A stretch of 64,000 bases of DNA from Adiantum capillus-veneris. Lineage: Eukaryota; Streptophyta; Polypodiopsida; Polypodiales; Pteridaceae. Under the pieces are notes generated by a model, which did no database searches, was not told the origin of the DNA, and saw only the letters and a program-made list of their open reading frames with translations. Positions 1-12,751 of the stretch are shown piece after piece (positions within the stretch are counted from its first letter, which is position 1; the number at the start of each line of letters is the position of its first letter). The DNA lies in the NCBI GenBank assembly GCA_014529385.2, contig CM043963.1, positions 110,030,912 to 110,094,911 on the forward strand. Reading direction: 5' to 3'. A program made the position numbers and the translations under genes.

Positions 1-228
1 CGAAATACCTTAAACCCACGATATTTTGTACATGGGGGGTTTACATTCAAGGGCCACCACTTGTCCAACCTATTATCGCTAGTAGCATGAGTAGTTTTGT
101 CTCAAGATTCACCACTTTTCCACTCTATGCGATTATATTAGGAATATCTAGGTGTTAACGTCCACCACTTGTCCAACATATAAGGATATATCATTAAGGT
201 TATTCTTTCTCACCACTTGGAGTAACCA

Positions 229-3200
229 TGATAGGTTTTACATGGGGGTTTGGTTCCAAGGTCCACCACCTGTCCAAGCTAACTCTATTGAAACATAGAG
301 AGAAACAAAGGTCCACCACTTGTCCAAGCTAGGCTCCATTGAAACATGGAGAGAACGATGCTCCACCATTTGTCGAAGCTAAGTCTATTGAAACATGGGG
401 GGTTTACGTTCAAGGTCCACCACTTGTCCAAGCTATTATCGCTAGTAGCATGAGTGGTTTTGTCTCAAGATTCACCACTTTTTCACTGTATGTCATTATA
501 TTAAGAATATTTGGGTGTTAAGGTCCACCACTTGTCCAACCTATAAGTCTATATTTTAAAGGTTATTCTTTCTGACCACTTGGAGTGACCATGATAGGTT
601 TTACATGGGGGTTTGGTTTCAAGCTCCACCACTTGTCCAAGCTAACTCTATTGAAACATAGAGAGAAACAAAGGTCCACCACTTGTCCAAGCTAGGGTCC
701 ATTGAAACATGTAGAGAAGGATGCTCCACTATTTGTCCAAGATAGACTCCATTGAAACATGAAGAGAAGCAAGCTCCACCATGTCTACAAGATGCTAGGC
801 TTCATCGAAATACCTTAAACCCACGATAGTTTGTATATGCGGGGTTTACATTCAAGGGCCACCACTTGTCCAAGCTATTATCGCTAGTAGCATGAGTAGT
901 TTTGTCTCAAGATTCACCACTTTTCCACTCTATGTCATTATATTAAGAAGATGTGGGTGTTAAGGTCCACCACTAGTCCAACCTATAAAGCTATATCTTA
1001 AAGGTTATTCTTTCTCACCACTTGGAGTGACCGTGATAAGTTTTACATGGGGGTTTGGTTCCAAGGTCCACCACTTGTCCAAGCTAACTCTATTGAATCA
1101 TAGAGAGAAGCAAAGATCCACCACTTGTCCAAGCTAGAGTCCATTGAAGCATGAAGAGAAGGAATCTGCACCATTTGTCCAAGATAGGCTCCATCGAAAA
1201 ATTAAGAGAAGCAAGCTGCACCATGTCTCCAAGATTCTAGGATTCATCGAAATACCTTAAACCCAGGATATTTTGTACATGGGGGGTTTACATTGAAGGG
1301 CCACCACTTGTCCAAACTATTATCGCTAGTAGCAGGAGTGGTTGTATCTCACGATTCACCACTTTTCCACTCTATGTCATTATATTAAGAATATGTGGGT
1401 GTTAAGGTCCACCACTTGTCCAACCTATAAGTCTATATCTTAAAGGTTATTCTTTCTTACCACTTGGAGTGACCATGATAGGTTTTACATGGGGATATGG
1501 TTCCAAGCTCCACCACTTGTTCAAGCTAACTCTATTGAAAGAGAGAGAGAAGCAAAGGTGCACCAGTTGTCCAAGCTAGGCTCCATTGAAACATGGAGAG
1601 AAGGATGCTCCACCATTTGTCCAAGATGGGCTCCATTGAAACATGACGAGAAGCAAGCTGCACCATCTCTCCAAGATGCTAGGCTCGATCGAAAAACATT
1701 AAACCCACGATATGTGGTAGATGAGGGGTTTACATTCAAGGTCCAGCACTTGTCCAAGCTATTATTGGTAGTAGCCTGAGTGGTTTAGCCTCAAGATTCA
1801 CCGCTTTTCCACTCTATGTCATTATATTAAAAATATGTGGGTGTTAAGGTCCACCACTTGTCCAACCTATAAGGCTACATCTTAAAGGTTATTCTTTCGT
1901 ACCACTTGGAGTTACCATGATAGGCTTTACATGAGGGTTTGGTTGCAAGGTCCACCACTTGTCCAACCTAACTCTATTGAATTATAGAAAGAAGCAAAGG
2001 TCCACCACTTGTCTAAGCTAGTCTCCATTGAAGCATCGAGAGAAGGATGCTCCATCATTTGTCGAAGCTAACTCTATTGAAAAATGGGTGGTTTACGTTT
2101 AAGGTCCACCACTTGTCCAAGCTATTACGGCTAGTAGCATGAGTGGTTTTGTCTCAAGATTCACCACTTTATGGCTCTATGTTATTATATTAAGGATATC
2201 TGGGTGTTAAGCTCCACCACTTGTCCAACTTATAAGGCTATATCTTAAAGGTTATTCTTTCTCACGACTTGGAGTGACCATGATAGGTTTTACATTGGGG
2301 TTTGGCTCCAAGGTCCACCACTTGTCCAACCTAACTCTATTGAAACATAGAGAGAAGCAAAGGTCCACCACTTGTGCAAGCTAGGGTCCATTGAAACATG
2401 GAGAGAAGGATGCTCCACCATTTGTCCAAGATAGACTCCATTGGAACATGAAGAGAAGCAAGGTGCACCATGTCTCCAAGATGCTAGGCTCCATCTAAAT
2501 ACCTTAAACCCACGATATTTCGTAGATGGGGGGTTTACATTCAAGGTCCACCACTTGTCCAACCTATTATCGCTAGTAGCATGAGTGGTTTGCTCTCAAG
2601 ATTCACCACTTTTCCACTCTATGCCATTATATTAAGAATATATGGCCGTTAAGGTCCACCACGTGTCCAACCTATAGGGATATATCATTACAGTTATTCT
2701 CTCTCACCACTTGGAGTGAACATGATAGGTTTTACATGGGGGTTTGGTTCCAACGTCCACCTATTGTCCAAGCTAACTCTCTTGAAACATAGAGAAAAAC
2801 AAAGGTCCACCACTTGTCCAAGCTAGGATCCATTGAAACATGGACACAACGATGCTCCACCATTTGTCGAAGCTAAGTCTATTGAAACATGGGGGATTTA
2901 CATTCAAGGTCCACCACTTGTCCAATCTATTATCGCTAGTAGCATGAGTGGTTTTATCTCAAGATTCACCACTTTTTCACTCTATGTCATTATATTAAGA
3001 ATATTTGGATGTTAAGGTCCACCACTTGTACAACCTATAAGGCTACTTCTTAAAGGTTATTCTTTCTCACCAAATGGAGTGACCATGATAGGTTTTACAT
3101 GGGGGTTTGGTTCCAAGGTCCACCACTTGTCCAAGCTAACGCTATTGAATCATAGAGATCAGCAAAGGTCCACCACTTGTCCAAGCTAGGGTCCATTGAA

Positions 3201-5082
3201 ACATGGAGAGAAGGATGCTCCACTATTTGTCCAAGATAGACTCCATTGAAACATGAAGAGAAGCAAGCTCCACCATGTCTACAAGATGCTAGGCTTCATC
3301 GAAATACCTTAAACCCACGATGTTTTGTACATGCGGGGTTTACATTCAAGGGCCACCACTTGTCCAAGCTATTATCGCTAGTAGCATGAGTAGTTTTGTC
3401 TCAAGATTCACCACTTTTCCACTCTATGTCATTATATTAAGAAGATGTGGGTGTTAAGGTCCACCACTTGTCCAACCTATAAGGCTATATCTTAAAGGTT
3501 ATTCTTTCTCACCACTTGGAGTGACCGTGATATGTTTTACATGGGGGTTTTGTTCCAAGGTCCACCACTTGTCCAAGCTAACTCTATTGAATCATAGAGA
3601 GAAGCAAAGATCCACCAATTGTCCAAGCTAGAGTCCATTGAAACATGGAGAGAAGGAATCTGAACCATTTGTCCAAGATAGGCTCCATCGAAAAATGAAG
3701 AGAAGCAAGCTGCAGCATGTCTCCAAGATGCTAGGATTCATCGAAATACCTTAAACCCAGGATATTTTGTACATGGGGGGTTTACATTCAAGGGCCACCA
3801 CTTGTCCAAGATATTATCGCTAGTAGCATGAGTGGTTTTATCTCAAGATTCACCACTTTTCCACTCTATGTCATTATATTAAGAATATGTGGGTGTTAAG
3901 GTCCACCACTTGTCCAACCTATAAGTCTATATCTTAAAGGTTATTCTTTCTTACCACTTGGAGTGACCATGATAGGTTTTACTTGGGGATATGGTTCCAA
4001 GCTCCACCACTTGTCCAAGCTAACTCTATTGAAAGAGAGAGAGAAGCAAAGGTGCACCAGTTGTCCAAGCTAGGCTCCATTGAAATATGGAGAGAAGGAT
4101 GCTCCACCATTTGTCCAAGATAGGCTCCATTGAAACATGATGAGAAGCAAGCTGCCCCATCTCTCCAAGATGCTAGGCTCCATCGAAAAACATTCAACCC
4201 ACAATAAGTCGTAGATGAGGGGTTTACATTCAAGGTCCAACACTTGTCCAAGCTATTATTGGTAGTAGCCTGAGTGGTTTAGTCTCAAGATTCACCACTT
4301 TTCCACTCTATGTCATTATATTAAAAAGATGTGGGTGCTAAGGTCCACCACTTGTCCCACCTATAAGGCTACATCTTAAAGGTTTTTCTTTCGTACCACT
4401 TGGAGTGACCATCATATGTTTTACATGAGGGTTTGGTTCCAAGGTCCACCACTTGTCCAAGCTAGCTCTATTGAATCGTAGAGAGAAGCAAAGGTCCAAC
4501 ACTTGTCCAAGCTAGGCTCCATTGAAATATGGATAGAAGGATGCTCCACCATTTGTCAAAGCTAACTCTATTGAAACATGGGGGGTTTACGTTCAAGGTC
4601 CACCACTTGTACAACCTATTATCGCTAGTAGCATGAGTGGTTTGCTCTCAAGATTAACCACTTTTCCAATGTATGCCATTATATTAGGAATATCTGGGTA
4701 TTAAGGTCCACCACTTGTCCAACCTATAAGGATATATCATTAAGGTTATTCTTTCTCACCAGTTGGAGTGACCGTGATAGGTTTTACATGGGGGTTTGGC
4801 TCCAAGGTCCACCACTTGTCCAAGCTAACTCTATTGAAACATAGAGAGAAACAAAGGTCCACCACTTGTCCAAGCTAGGCTCCATTGAAACATGGAGAGA
4901 ACGATGCTCCACCATTTGTCGAAGGTAAGTCTATCGAAACATGGGGGGTTTACGTTCAAGGTCCACCACTTGTCCAAGCGATTATTGCTAGTAGCATGAG
5001 TGGTTTTGTCTCAAAATTCACCACTTGTCCAACCTATAAGTCTATATCTTAAAGGTTATTCTTTCTTACCACTTGGAGTGAC
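229..5082. repeat. Two copies of an about 2.5-kb higher-order repeat
   Basis: The order of monomer lengths from 229 to 2727 (362, 441, 446, 439, 362, 449) is repeated from 2728 (358, 442, 440, 442, 361, then a shortened 312). Segments such as 339-521 and 2833-3015 are near-identical at an offset of about 2.49 kb. The second copy ends in a shortened monomer, which suggests unequal exchange. Assignment is by eye from anchor spacing. Confidence 0.75.
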
Positions 5083-5894
5083 CATGATAGGTTTTACATG
5101 GGGGTTTGGTTCCAAGCTCCACCACTTGTCCAAGCTAACTCTATTGAACCAGAGAGAGAAGCAAAGGTCCACCATTTGTCTAAGCTAGGCTCCATTGAAA
5201 CATGGAGAGAAGGATACTGCACCATTTGTCAAAGATAGGCTCCATTGAAACATGACGAGAAGCAAGCTGCACCATGTCTCCAAGATGCTAGGCTCCATCA
5301 AAAAACATTAAACTTACGATATGTCGTAGATGAGGGGTTTACATTCAAGGTCCAACACTTGTCCAAGCTATTATTGGTATTAGCCTGAGTGGTTTGGTCT
5401 CAAGATTCACCACTTTTCCACTCTATGTCATTATATTAAGAATATGTGGGTGTTAAGGTCCACCACTTGTCCAACCTTTAAGGCTACATCTTCAAGGTTA
5501 TTCTTTCTTACCACTTGGAGTGACCATGATAGGTTTTACATGGGGGTTTGGTTCCAGGGTCCATTGAAACATGGAAAGAAGGATGCTCCACCATTTGTCC
5601 AAGATAGGCTCCATTGAAAAATAAAGAGAAGCAAGATGCACCATGTCTCCAAGATGCTAGGCTTCATCGAAATACCTTAAACCCAGTATATTTTGTACAT
5701 GGGGGGTTTACATTCAAGGGCCAATACTTGTCCAAGCTATTATCGCTAATAGCATGAGTGGCTTTGTCTCAGGATTCAGCACATTTCCACTCTATGTCAT
5801 TATATTAAGAATATGTGGGTGTTAAGGTCCACCACTTATCCAATCAATAATTCTATATTTTAAAGGTTATTCTTTCTTACCACTTGGAGTGACC

Positions 5895-8800
5895 ATGATA
5901 GGTTTTACATGGGGGTTTGGTTCCAAGCTCCACCACTTGTCCAAGCTAACTCTATTGAAACATAGAGAGAAACAAAGGTCCACCACTTGTCCAAGCTAGG
6001 CTCCATTGAAACATGGAGAGAAGGATGCTCCACCATTTGTCCAAGATAGGCTCCATGGAAACATGACCACAAGCAAACTGCACCATGTCTCCAGGATGCT
6101 AGGCTCCATCGAAATACATTATACCCACGATATTTCGTAGATGAGGGGTTTACATTCAAGCTCCACCACTTGTCCAAGCTATTATTGCTAGTAGCCTGAG
6201 TGGTTTGGTGTCAAGATTCACCACTATTATTAAGAATATGTGGGTGTTAAAGTCCACCACTTGTCCAACCTATAAGGCTACATCTTAAAGGTTATTCTTT
6301 CTTACCACTTGGAGTGACCATGATAGGTCTTCCATGGGGTTTGGTTCCAAGCTCCACTACTTGTCCAAGCTAACTCTATTGAAACATAGAGAGAAACAAA
6401 TGTTCACCACTTGTACAAGCTAGCGTCCATTGAAACATGGAGAGAAGGATGTTCCACCATTTGTCCAAGATAGGCTCCATTGAAACATGACGAGAAGGAA
6501 GTTGCACCATGTCTCCAAGATGCTAGGCTCCATCGAAAGACATTAAACCCACGATATTTCGTAGATGAGCGGTTTACATTCAAGGTCCACCACTTGTCTA
6601 AGCTAATATTGCTAGTAGCCTGAGTGGTTTGGTTTCAAGATTCACAACTTTTATTAAGAATATGTGGGTGTTAAGGTCCACCACTTGTCCAACCTATAAG
6701 GCTACATCTTAAAGGTTATTCTTTCGTACCACCTGCAGTGACCATGATAGGTTTTACATGGGGGTTTGGTTCCAAGGTCCACCACTTGTCCAAGCTAACT
6801 CTATTGAAACATAGAGGGAAACAAAGGTCCACCACTTGTCCAAGCTAGGCTCCATTGAAACATGGAGAGAACGTCGCTCCACCATTTGTCGAAGCTAAGT
6901 CTATTGAAACATGGGTTGTTTACGTTCAAGGTACACCAGTTGTCCAAGCTATTATCGCTAGTAGCATGAGTGGTTTTATCTCAAGATTCACCACTTTTTC
7001 ACTCATTGAATTATATTAAGAATATTTGGATGTTAAGGTCCACCACTTGTACAACCTATAAGGCTATTTCTTAAAGGTTATTCTTTCTCACCAATTGGAG
7101 TGACCATGATAGGTTTTACATGGGGGTTTGGTTCCAAGGTCCACCACTTGTCGAAGCTAACTCTATTGAATCATAGAGATCAGCAAAGGTCCACCACTTG
7201 TCCAAGCTAGCGTCCATTGAAACATGGAGAGAAGGATGCTCCACTATTTGTCCAAGATAGACTCCATTGAAACATGAAGAGAAGAAAGCTCCACCATGTC
7301 TACAAGATGCTAGGCTTCATCGAAATACCTTAGACCCACGATATTTTGTACAAGGGGGGTTTACATTCAAGGGCCACCACTTATCCAAGCTATTATCGCT
7401 AGTAGCATGAGTAGTTTTGTCTCAAGATTCACCACTTTTCCACTCTATGCCATTATATTAGGAATATCTGGGTGTTAAGGTCCACCACTTGTCCAACATA
7501 TAAGGATATATCATTAAGGTCCACCCCTCGTCCAAGCTATTATCGCTAGTAGCATGAGTGGTTTTGTCTCAAGATTCACCACTTTTTGACTGTATGTCAT
7601 TATATTAAGAATATTTGGGTGTTAAGGTCCACCACATGTCCAACCTATAAGTCTATATTTTAAAGGTTATTCTTTCTGACCACTTGGAGTGACCATGATA
7701 GGTTTTACATGGGGGTTTGGTTCCAAGCTCCACCACTTGTCCAAGCTAACACTATTGAAACATAGAGAGAAACAAAGGTCCACCACTTGTCCAAGCTAGG
7801 CTCCATTGAAACATGGAGAGAAGGATGCTCCACCATTTGTCCAAGATAGGCTCCATTGAAACATGACGAGAAGCAAGCTGCACCATGTCTCCAAGATGCT
7901 AGGCTCCATCGAAATACATTATACCCACGATATTTCGTAGATGAGGGGTTTACATTCAAGGTCCACCACTTGTCCAAGCTATTATTGCTAGTAGCCTGAG
8001 TGGTTTTGTGTCAAGATTCACCACTTTTATTAAGAATATGTGGGTGTTAAAGTCCACCACTTGTCCAACCTATAAGGCTACATCTTAAAGGTTATTCTTT
8101 CTTACCACTTGGAGAGACCATGATAGGTCTTACATAGGGGTTGGTTCCAAGCTCCACCACTTGTCCAAGCTAACTCTATTGAAACATAGAGAGAAACAAA
8201 GGTCCACCACTTGTCCAAGCTAGGGTCCATTGAAATATGGAGAGAAGGATGCTCCACCATTTGTCCAAGATAGGCTCCATTGAAACATGACGAGAAGCAA
8301 GCTGCACCATGTCTCCAAGATGCTAGGCTCCATCGAAATACATTAAAGCCACGATATTTCGTAGATAAGGGGTTTACATTCAAGGTCTAACACTTGTCTA
8401 AGCTAATATTGCTAGTAGACTGAGTGGTTTGGTCTCAAGATTCACCACTTTTATTAAGAATATCTGGGAGTTAAGGTCCACCACTTGTCCAACCTATAAG
8501 GCTACATCTTAAAGGTTATTCTTTCGTACCACTTGTAGTGACCATGATAGGTTTTACATGGGGATTTGGTTCCAAGGTCCACCACTTGTCCAAGCTAACT
8601 CTATTGAAACATAATGGGAAACAAAGGTCCACCACTTGTCCAAGCTAGGCTCCATTGAAACATGGAGAGAACGATGCTCCAACATTTGTCGAAGCTAAGT
8701 CTATTGAAACATGGGGTGTTTACGTTCAAGGTACACCACTTGTCCAAGCTATTATTGCTAGTAGCATGAATGGTTTTATCTCAAGATTCACCACTTTTTC

Positions 8801-9346
8801 ACTCATTGCATTATATTAAGAATATTTGGATGTTAAGGTCCACCACTTGTACAACCTATAAGGCTATTTCTTAAAGGTTATTCTTTCTCACCAATTGGAG
8901 TGACCATGATAGGTTTTACATGGGTGTTTGGTTCCAAGGTCCACCACTTGTCCAAGCTAACTCTATTGAATCATAGAGATCAGCAAAGGTCCACCACTTG
9001 TCCAAGCTCGGGTCCATTGAAACATGGAGAGAAGGATGCTCCACTATTTGTCCAAGATAGACTCCATTGAAACATGAAGAGAAGCAAGCTCCACCATGTC
9101 TACAAGATGCTAGGCTTCATCGAAATACCTTAAACCCACGATATTTTGTACATGGGGGGTTTACATTCAAGGGCCACCACTTGTCCAAGATATTATCGCT
9201 AGTAGCATGAGTAGTTTTGTCTCAAGATTCACCACTTTTCCACTCTATGCCATTATATTAGGAATATCTGGGTGTTAAGGTCCACCACTTGTCCAACTTA
9301 TAAGGATATATCATTAAGGTTATTCTTTCTCAGCACTTGGAGTGAC
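5895..9346. repeat. Two copies of an about 1.8-kb higher-order repeat
   Basis: Monomer lengths 425, 426, 362, 587 (5895-7694) are followed by 424, 427, 363, 438 (7695-9346). The segment at 5905-6177 recurs at 7705-7977, exactly 1800 bp away. The 425-bp monomers here share a small deletion in the block before TTATTAAGAATATG, so they define a local subfamily. This block is a different and probably later amplification than the 2.5-kb block to its left. Confidence 0.75.
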
Positions 9347-10676
9347 CATGATAGGCTTTACATGGGGGTTTGGTTCCAAGGTCCACCACTTGTCCAAGCT
9401 AACTCTATTGAAACATAGAGAGAAACAAAGGTCCACCACTTGTCCAAGCTAGGCTCCATTGAAACATGGAGAGATCGATGCTCCAGCATTTGTCGAAGCT
9501 AAGTCTATTGAAACATGGGGGGTTTACGTTCAAGGTCCACCACTTGTCCAAGCTTTTATCGCTAGTAGCATGAGTGGTTTTGTCTCAAGATTCACCACTT
9601 TTTCACTGTATATCATTATATTAAGAATATTTGGGTGTTAAGGTCCGCCACTTGTTCAACCTATAAGGCTATATCTTAAAGGTTATTCTTTCTCACCACT
9701 TGGAGTGAACATGATAGGTTTTACATGGGGGTTTGGTTCCAAGGTCCACCACTTGTCCAAGCAAACTCTATTGAATCATAGAGAGAAGAAAAGGTCCACC
9801 ACTTGTCCAAGCTAGGGTCCATTGAAACATGGAAAGAAGGATGCTCCACCATTTGTCCAAGATTGGCTCCATTGAAAAATGAAGAGAAGCAAGCTGCACC
9901 ATGTCTCCAAGATGCTAGGCTTCATCGAAATACCTTAAACCCAGGATATTTTGTACATGGGGGGTTTACATTCAAGGGGCAATACTTGTCCAAGCTATTA
10001 TTGGTAGTAGCCTGAGTGGTTTGGTCTCAAGATTCACCACTTTTCCACTCTATGTCATTATATTAAGAATATGTGGGTGTTAAGGTCCACCACTTGTCCA
10101 ACCTATAAGTCTATATCTTAAAGGTTATTCTTTCTTACCACTTGGAGTGACCATGATAGGTTTTACATGGGGGTTTGGTTCCAAGCTCCACCACTTGTCC
10201 AAGCTAACTCTATTGAAACAGAGAGAGAAGAAAAGGTCCACCACTTGTCTAAGCTAGGCTCCATTGAAACATGGAGAGAAGGATGCTGCACCATTTGTCA
10301 AAGATAGGCTCCATTGAAACATGACGAGAAGCAAGCTGCACAATGTCTCCAAGATGCTAGGCTCCATCAAAAAACATTAAACTCACGATATGTCGTAGAT
10401 GAGGGGTTTACATTGAAGGTCCAACACTTGTCCAAGCTATTATTGGTATTAGCCTGAGTGGTTTGGTCTCAAGATTCACCACTTTTCCACTCTATGTCAT
10501 TATATTAAGAATATGTGGGTGTTAAGGTCCACCACTTGTCCAACCTTTAAGGCTACATCTTCAAGGTTATTCTTTCTTACCACTTGGAGTGACCATGATA
10601 GGTTTTACATGGGGGTTTGGTTCCAGGGTCCATTGAAACATGGAAAGAAGGATGCTCCACTATTTGTCCAAGATAG

Positions 10677-10963
10677 GTTAAGCCAAAAGCCATAACACAA
10701 AATACAAACACTCCAAATGCGGTTATAAAGGTTGTTTTAGATTGGTCCTCCAACGCAATTGTGATTTGATTGTAGCCAGAGTACCCATCTAAAAAGCTAT
10801 AAGCTTCCTTTCCTGCAACTCTTTCAAGCACATGTTTTGAATATGGCAAGGGGTAATGGTCCCTCCTAGTGGCGACATTGACCTTCTTGAGATCCACGCA
10901 CACTCTGAGTTTCTTATTCTTTTTGGGCACAATCACTATTGATAACACTTTGAAGGTATTCAC
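10677..10963 (-). pseudogene. Gypsy A reverse transcriptase fragment
   Basis: The translated minus strand gives the N-terminal fingers and palm of a Ty3/Gypsy reverse transcriptase: a VPKKNKKLRVCVDLKK segment, then RRDHYPLPY, then FLDGYSGYNQI, ending in FCVMAFGLT. The motif carrying the catalytic aspartate pair would lie about 50 residues further on and is absent. At about 10676 the frame passes directly into satellite DNA, so the residues after FGLT in the open frame are satellite-derived. An in-frame connection to the protease part upstream is also lost. This is a dead fragment. Confidence 0.88.
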
Positions 10964-11631
10964 CCCAGTTATCTACCAACTTATGATGAGCATCACATGC
11001 CCCTATATAATTAATCCATTGTGCGGTAAGTCTCTTTTCATTTATTCTAGCACGCACATTTTCTCGATATCATCGCCTCTTATATCTCTTACTCTTCTTG
11101 TCTAATTTTTGATAACGGCCGATCTCTAGTGGAGAGTCACTAGATGAATCACTACTTGTGTCTTCTGCTCCCATTGGATAGATTGTCATCTAGGGTACCA
11201 CTGGGCCGTGAATGGTTTGTCCCCACATTTGCACTAAGATTTAACTCAGATTCTTCGTCCTCAGAGTCAATTTCAATTGATGATTCTGACCCCAAATCGT
11301 GTAGGATATAGTCTTGTGAGGTGCTACTTGTTCCAATGCCAGTCAAACCTTCATTTTGTAGGTCATCAGAAGCTGTATGCATTGCTTCTAGCATATTTAA
11401 GGGTACAAGTGGTGTCATTTCATCCCTCTTAGGTGTTACCCAGGTCGTCCCTCTATTTCCCCAAGTGTCTATGGTTGCTTCTAGGTGGACCCAATCCACA
11501 TTGTCCGACTCAATCATCCCAGGTAGTACATCCATATAAGGAGAATCTTCCCCAACATTCAGTGTTCTCTTTACATGTGTAACAATACTGCAATGCATCC
11601 GAGTGAACTGTGGTGTCAGATCTATGATCAA
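10964..11631 (-). pseudogene. Gypsy A protease-to-RT linker region
   Basis: This minus-strand stretch links protease to RT. The frame at 11631-11152 is rich in acidic and Ser residues (for example a SESSIEIDSEDEESEL stretch) and has no enzyme motif I recognise. A similar segment, with the shared motif PLNMLxAMHxASD, occurs in Gypsy C near 46100, which supports it as a genuine element-encoded linker. Beyond 11152 a different frame continues to about 11000 and contains a TGA after two Arg-rich codon groups. At least two frameshifts separate it from the protease above and the RT below. Confidence 0.6.
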
Positions 11632-12169
11632 TTATAAACCTGTTTCCTAGGGGACGTTCTTGACCACTTACAAGATTCACTCGAATGACAGAATCTTGGA
11701 ATTGTAGGTAGACATGGTTTTTAGACCAATCATGCACCATTTTTGCTTCCATTATGAAAGGACGTCCCAAGATCATCTCCGATGCCATATTGTGCTTGGA
11801 GAAATCCATAACTATGAAGGTAATTCTTATTTTATGTCCAAAGACCTTGATCTTGAGATCTTCTAGCATCCCAATAGGTTTAACAATAGACCCATTGGCC
11901 ATCTTCACTTCTATGGTTGTGGTTGCAAGGTGAGGTCTTCCCATAGTTTCCCAACAATTTTTAGTCACAATGCTAACCCCAGTGCCACCATCAAGGATTC
12001 CCTTCATAGTTAATTCCTTAGTAGTGATTGGTTTGGTTGCATTGGATTCATCACCCTCAAAGTATTGTCCCAACTTGTTAACAAGTATTTCTATAACAAG
12101 GTTCTCATCTAGGTTGGATTGTGGATCTAAGTGTTCCTCCTCTATTGGCATCTCCTGAGCCTCATCCAT
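11510..12169 (-). pseudogene. Gypsy A retropepsin-like protease domain
   Basis: An aspartic protease of retroviral type cleaves the element's polyprotein. Here the active-site motif reads ILDGGTGVSIV at about residues 59-69, followed by a retropepsin-like fold region and a closing flap motif SEMILGRPF near residue 133. The D-G-G variant of the usual D-[ST]-G occurs in some plant Gypsy proteases, so I do not count it as inactivating. The frame starts just after an in-frame TAA at about 12176 that separates it from the upstream linker. It shifts out of register after the NRFIID segment (about 11640), where the natural continuation is in the overlapping frame at 11631-11152. Confidence 0.75.
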
Positions 12170-12178
12170 ATGTGCAAA

Positions 12179-12751
12179 TTATGGTAGCCCAAACTTTAGT
12201 TCTCCATTGAGGAAGGCTCGAAGAGCTGAGACTAGCTCAGGGTCTTTATATAGTTTGGACATGATGGTGGTTCTAACTTCTGAAGACATGAAATCCATCA
12301 ATTTGGCAATGTTTAATGGCACCTTTTGGGCTTCAATCCCTTGAAGTGGGGAGTATGAGATCTCCATTTCTTTGATAGGATCAGGTAGTCCCTCTGTAAA
12401 CATTCTTTCCATCAAGAAGTGAGTACGCCTACTTTCCCATGACTTTAAGTCACTTTCTTCTTGGATGACACTAGGTATGGCTAAGGTCTATGGACTTGGT
12501 GAGGTTGTTGTTGCATAGGGAACACGGTGTCTATAATCTGGATCTGGCTAGGTGCTGGTTTTAGATCCCTATGGGTATCTTCTACCAAACTCCTTAATTT
12601 TTTGACTCACTCGATCTCCTCTATAGGGTCTGGATAAGTTCCTATCTTCTTCTTGGATCCTTGCCATTGTGGCTCATGAAGATCTTCCTTGTTGGTTTCT
12701 ATCTTAGTGGTCGTTTTGGTCTCCATGGTTTCACCTGAATCAGAATACTCT
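12179..12751 (-). pseudogene. Gypsy A gag-protease linker, broken
   Basis: The minus strand encodes a hydrophilic linker. It includes a well-formed stretch at 12415-12179 (LPDPIKEMEISYSPLQG and onward to LNGELKFGLP), then a TAA and the protease frame. Upstream the same frame can be followed to about 12500 across one TAG in a PSP/TLAIP context. A further piece (about 12770-12490) with the acidic motif DAEEYSDSGE is in yet another frame, displaced by a one-base difference near a C run at about 12770. I do not recognise a domain. It is decayed coding sequence, not a gene of its own. Confidence 0.55.

Larger units (their letters stand above)
1..10676. repeat. Satellite array, about 440/362-bp monomers with short subrepeats
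   Basis: The whole stretch is tandem repeat. A recurring anchor (GTGACCATGATAGG and variants) appears 26 times, near 229, 591, 1032, 1478, 1917, 2279, 2728, 3086, 3528, 3968, 4410, 4771, 5083, 5525, 5895, 6320, 6746, 7108, 7695, 8119, 8546, 8909, 9347, 9711, 10151 and 10597. The spacing is mostly about 440 or 362 bp. The short form lacks a block of about 80 bp. Inside each monomer the core CCACCACTTGTCCAAGCTA recurs every 40-50 bp in degenerate form, so the monomer itself grew from a short repeat. The array starts before the window and ends abruptly at about 10676 in retrotransposon sequence. Recurrent 60-90-codon open frames inside it are by-products of the repeat and I do not regard them as genes. 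Confidence 0.95.

Noticed and set aside
1-10676. Recurrent 60-90-codon open frames in the satellite, conserved over several monomers
   Set aside because: They arise because the subrepeat lacks stops in one frame; copies differ by frameshifts and no start context or domain is shared. Conservation follows from the repeat itself.
1-10676. CRISPR-like array of short repeats with spacers
   Set aside because: The spacers are themselves repeated, unit lengths vary, no cas genes exist, and the context is a plant-like satellite.
10513-10695. Open frame ending in the satellite/RT junction on the plus strand
   Set aside because: It is half satellite, half antisense of RT.
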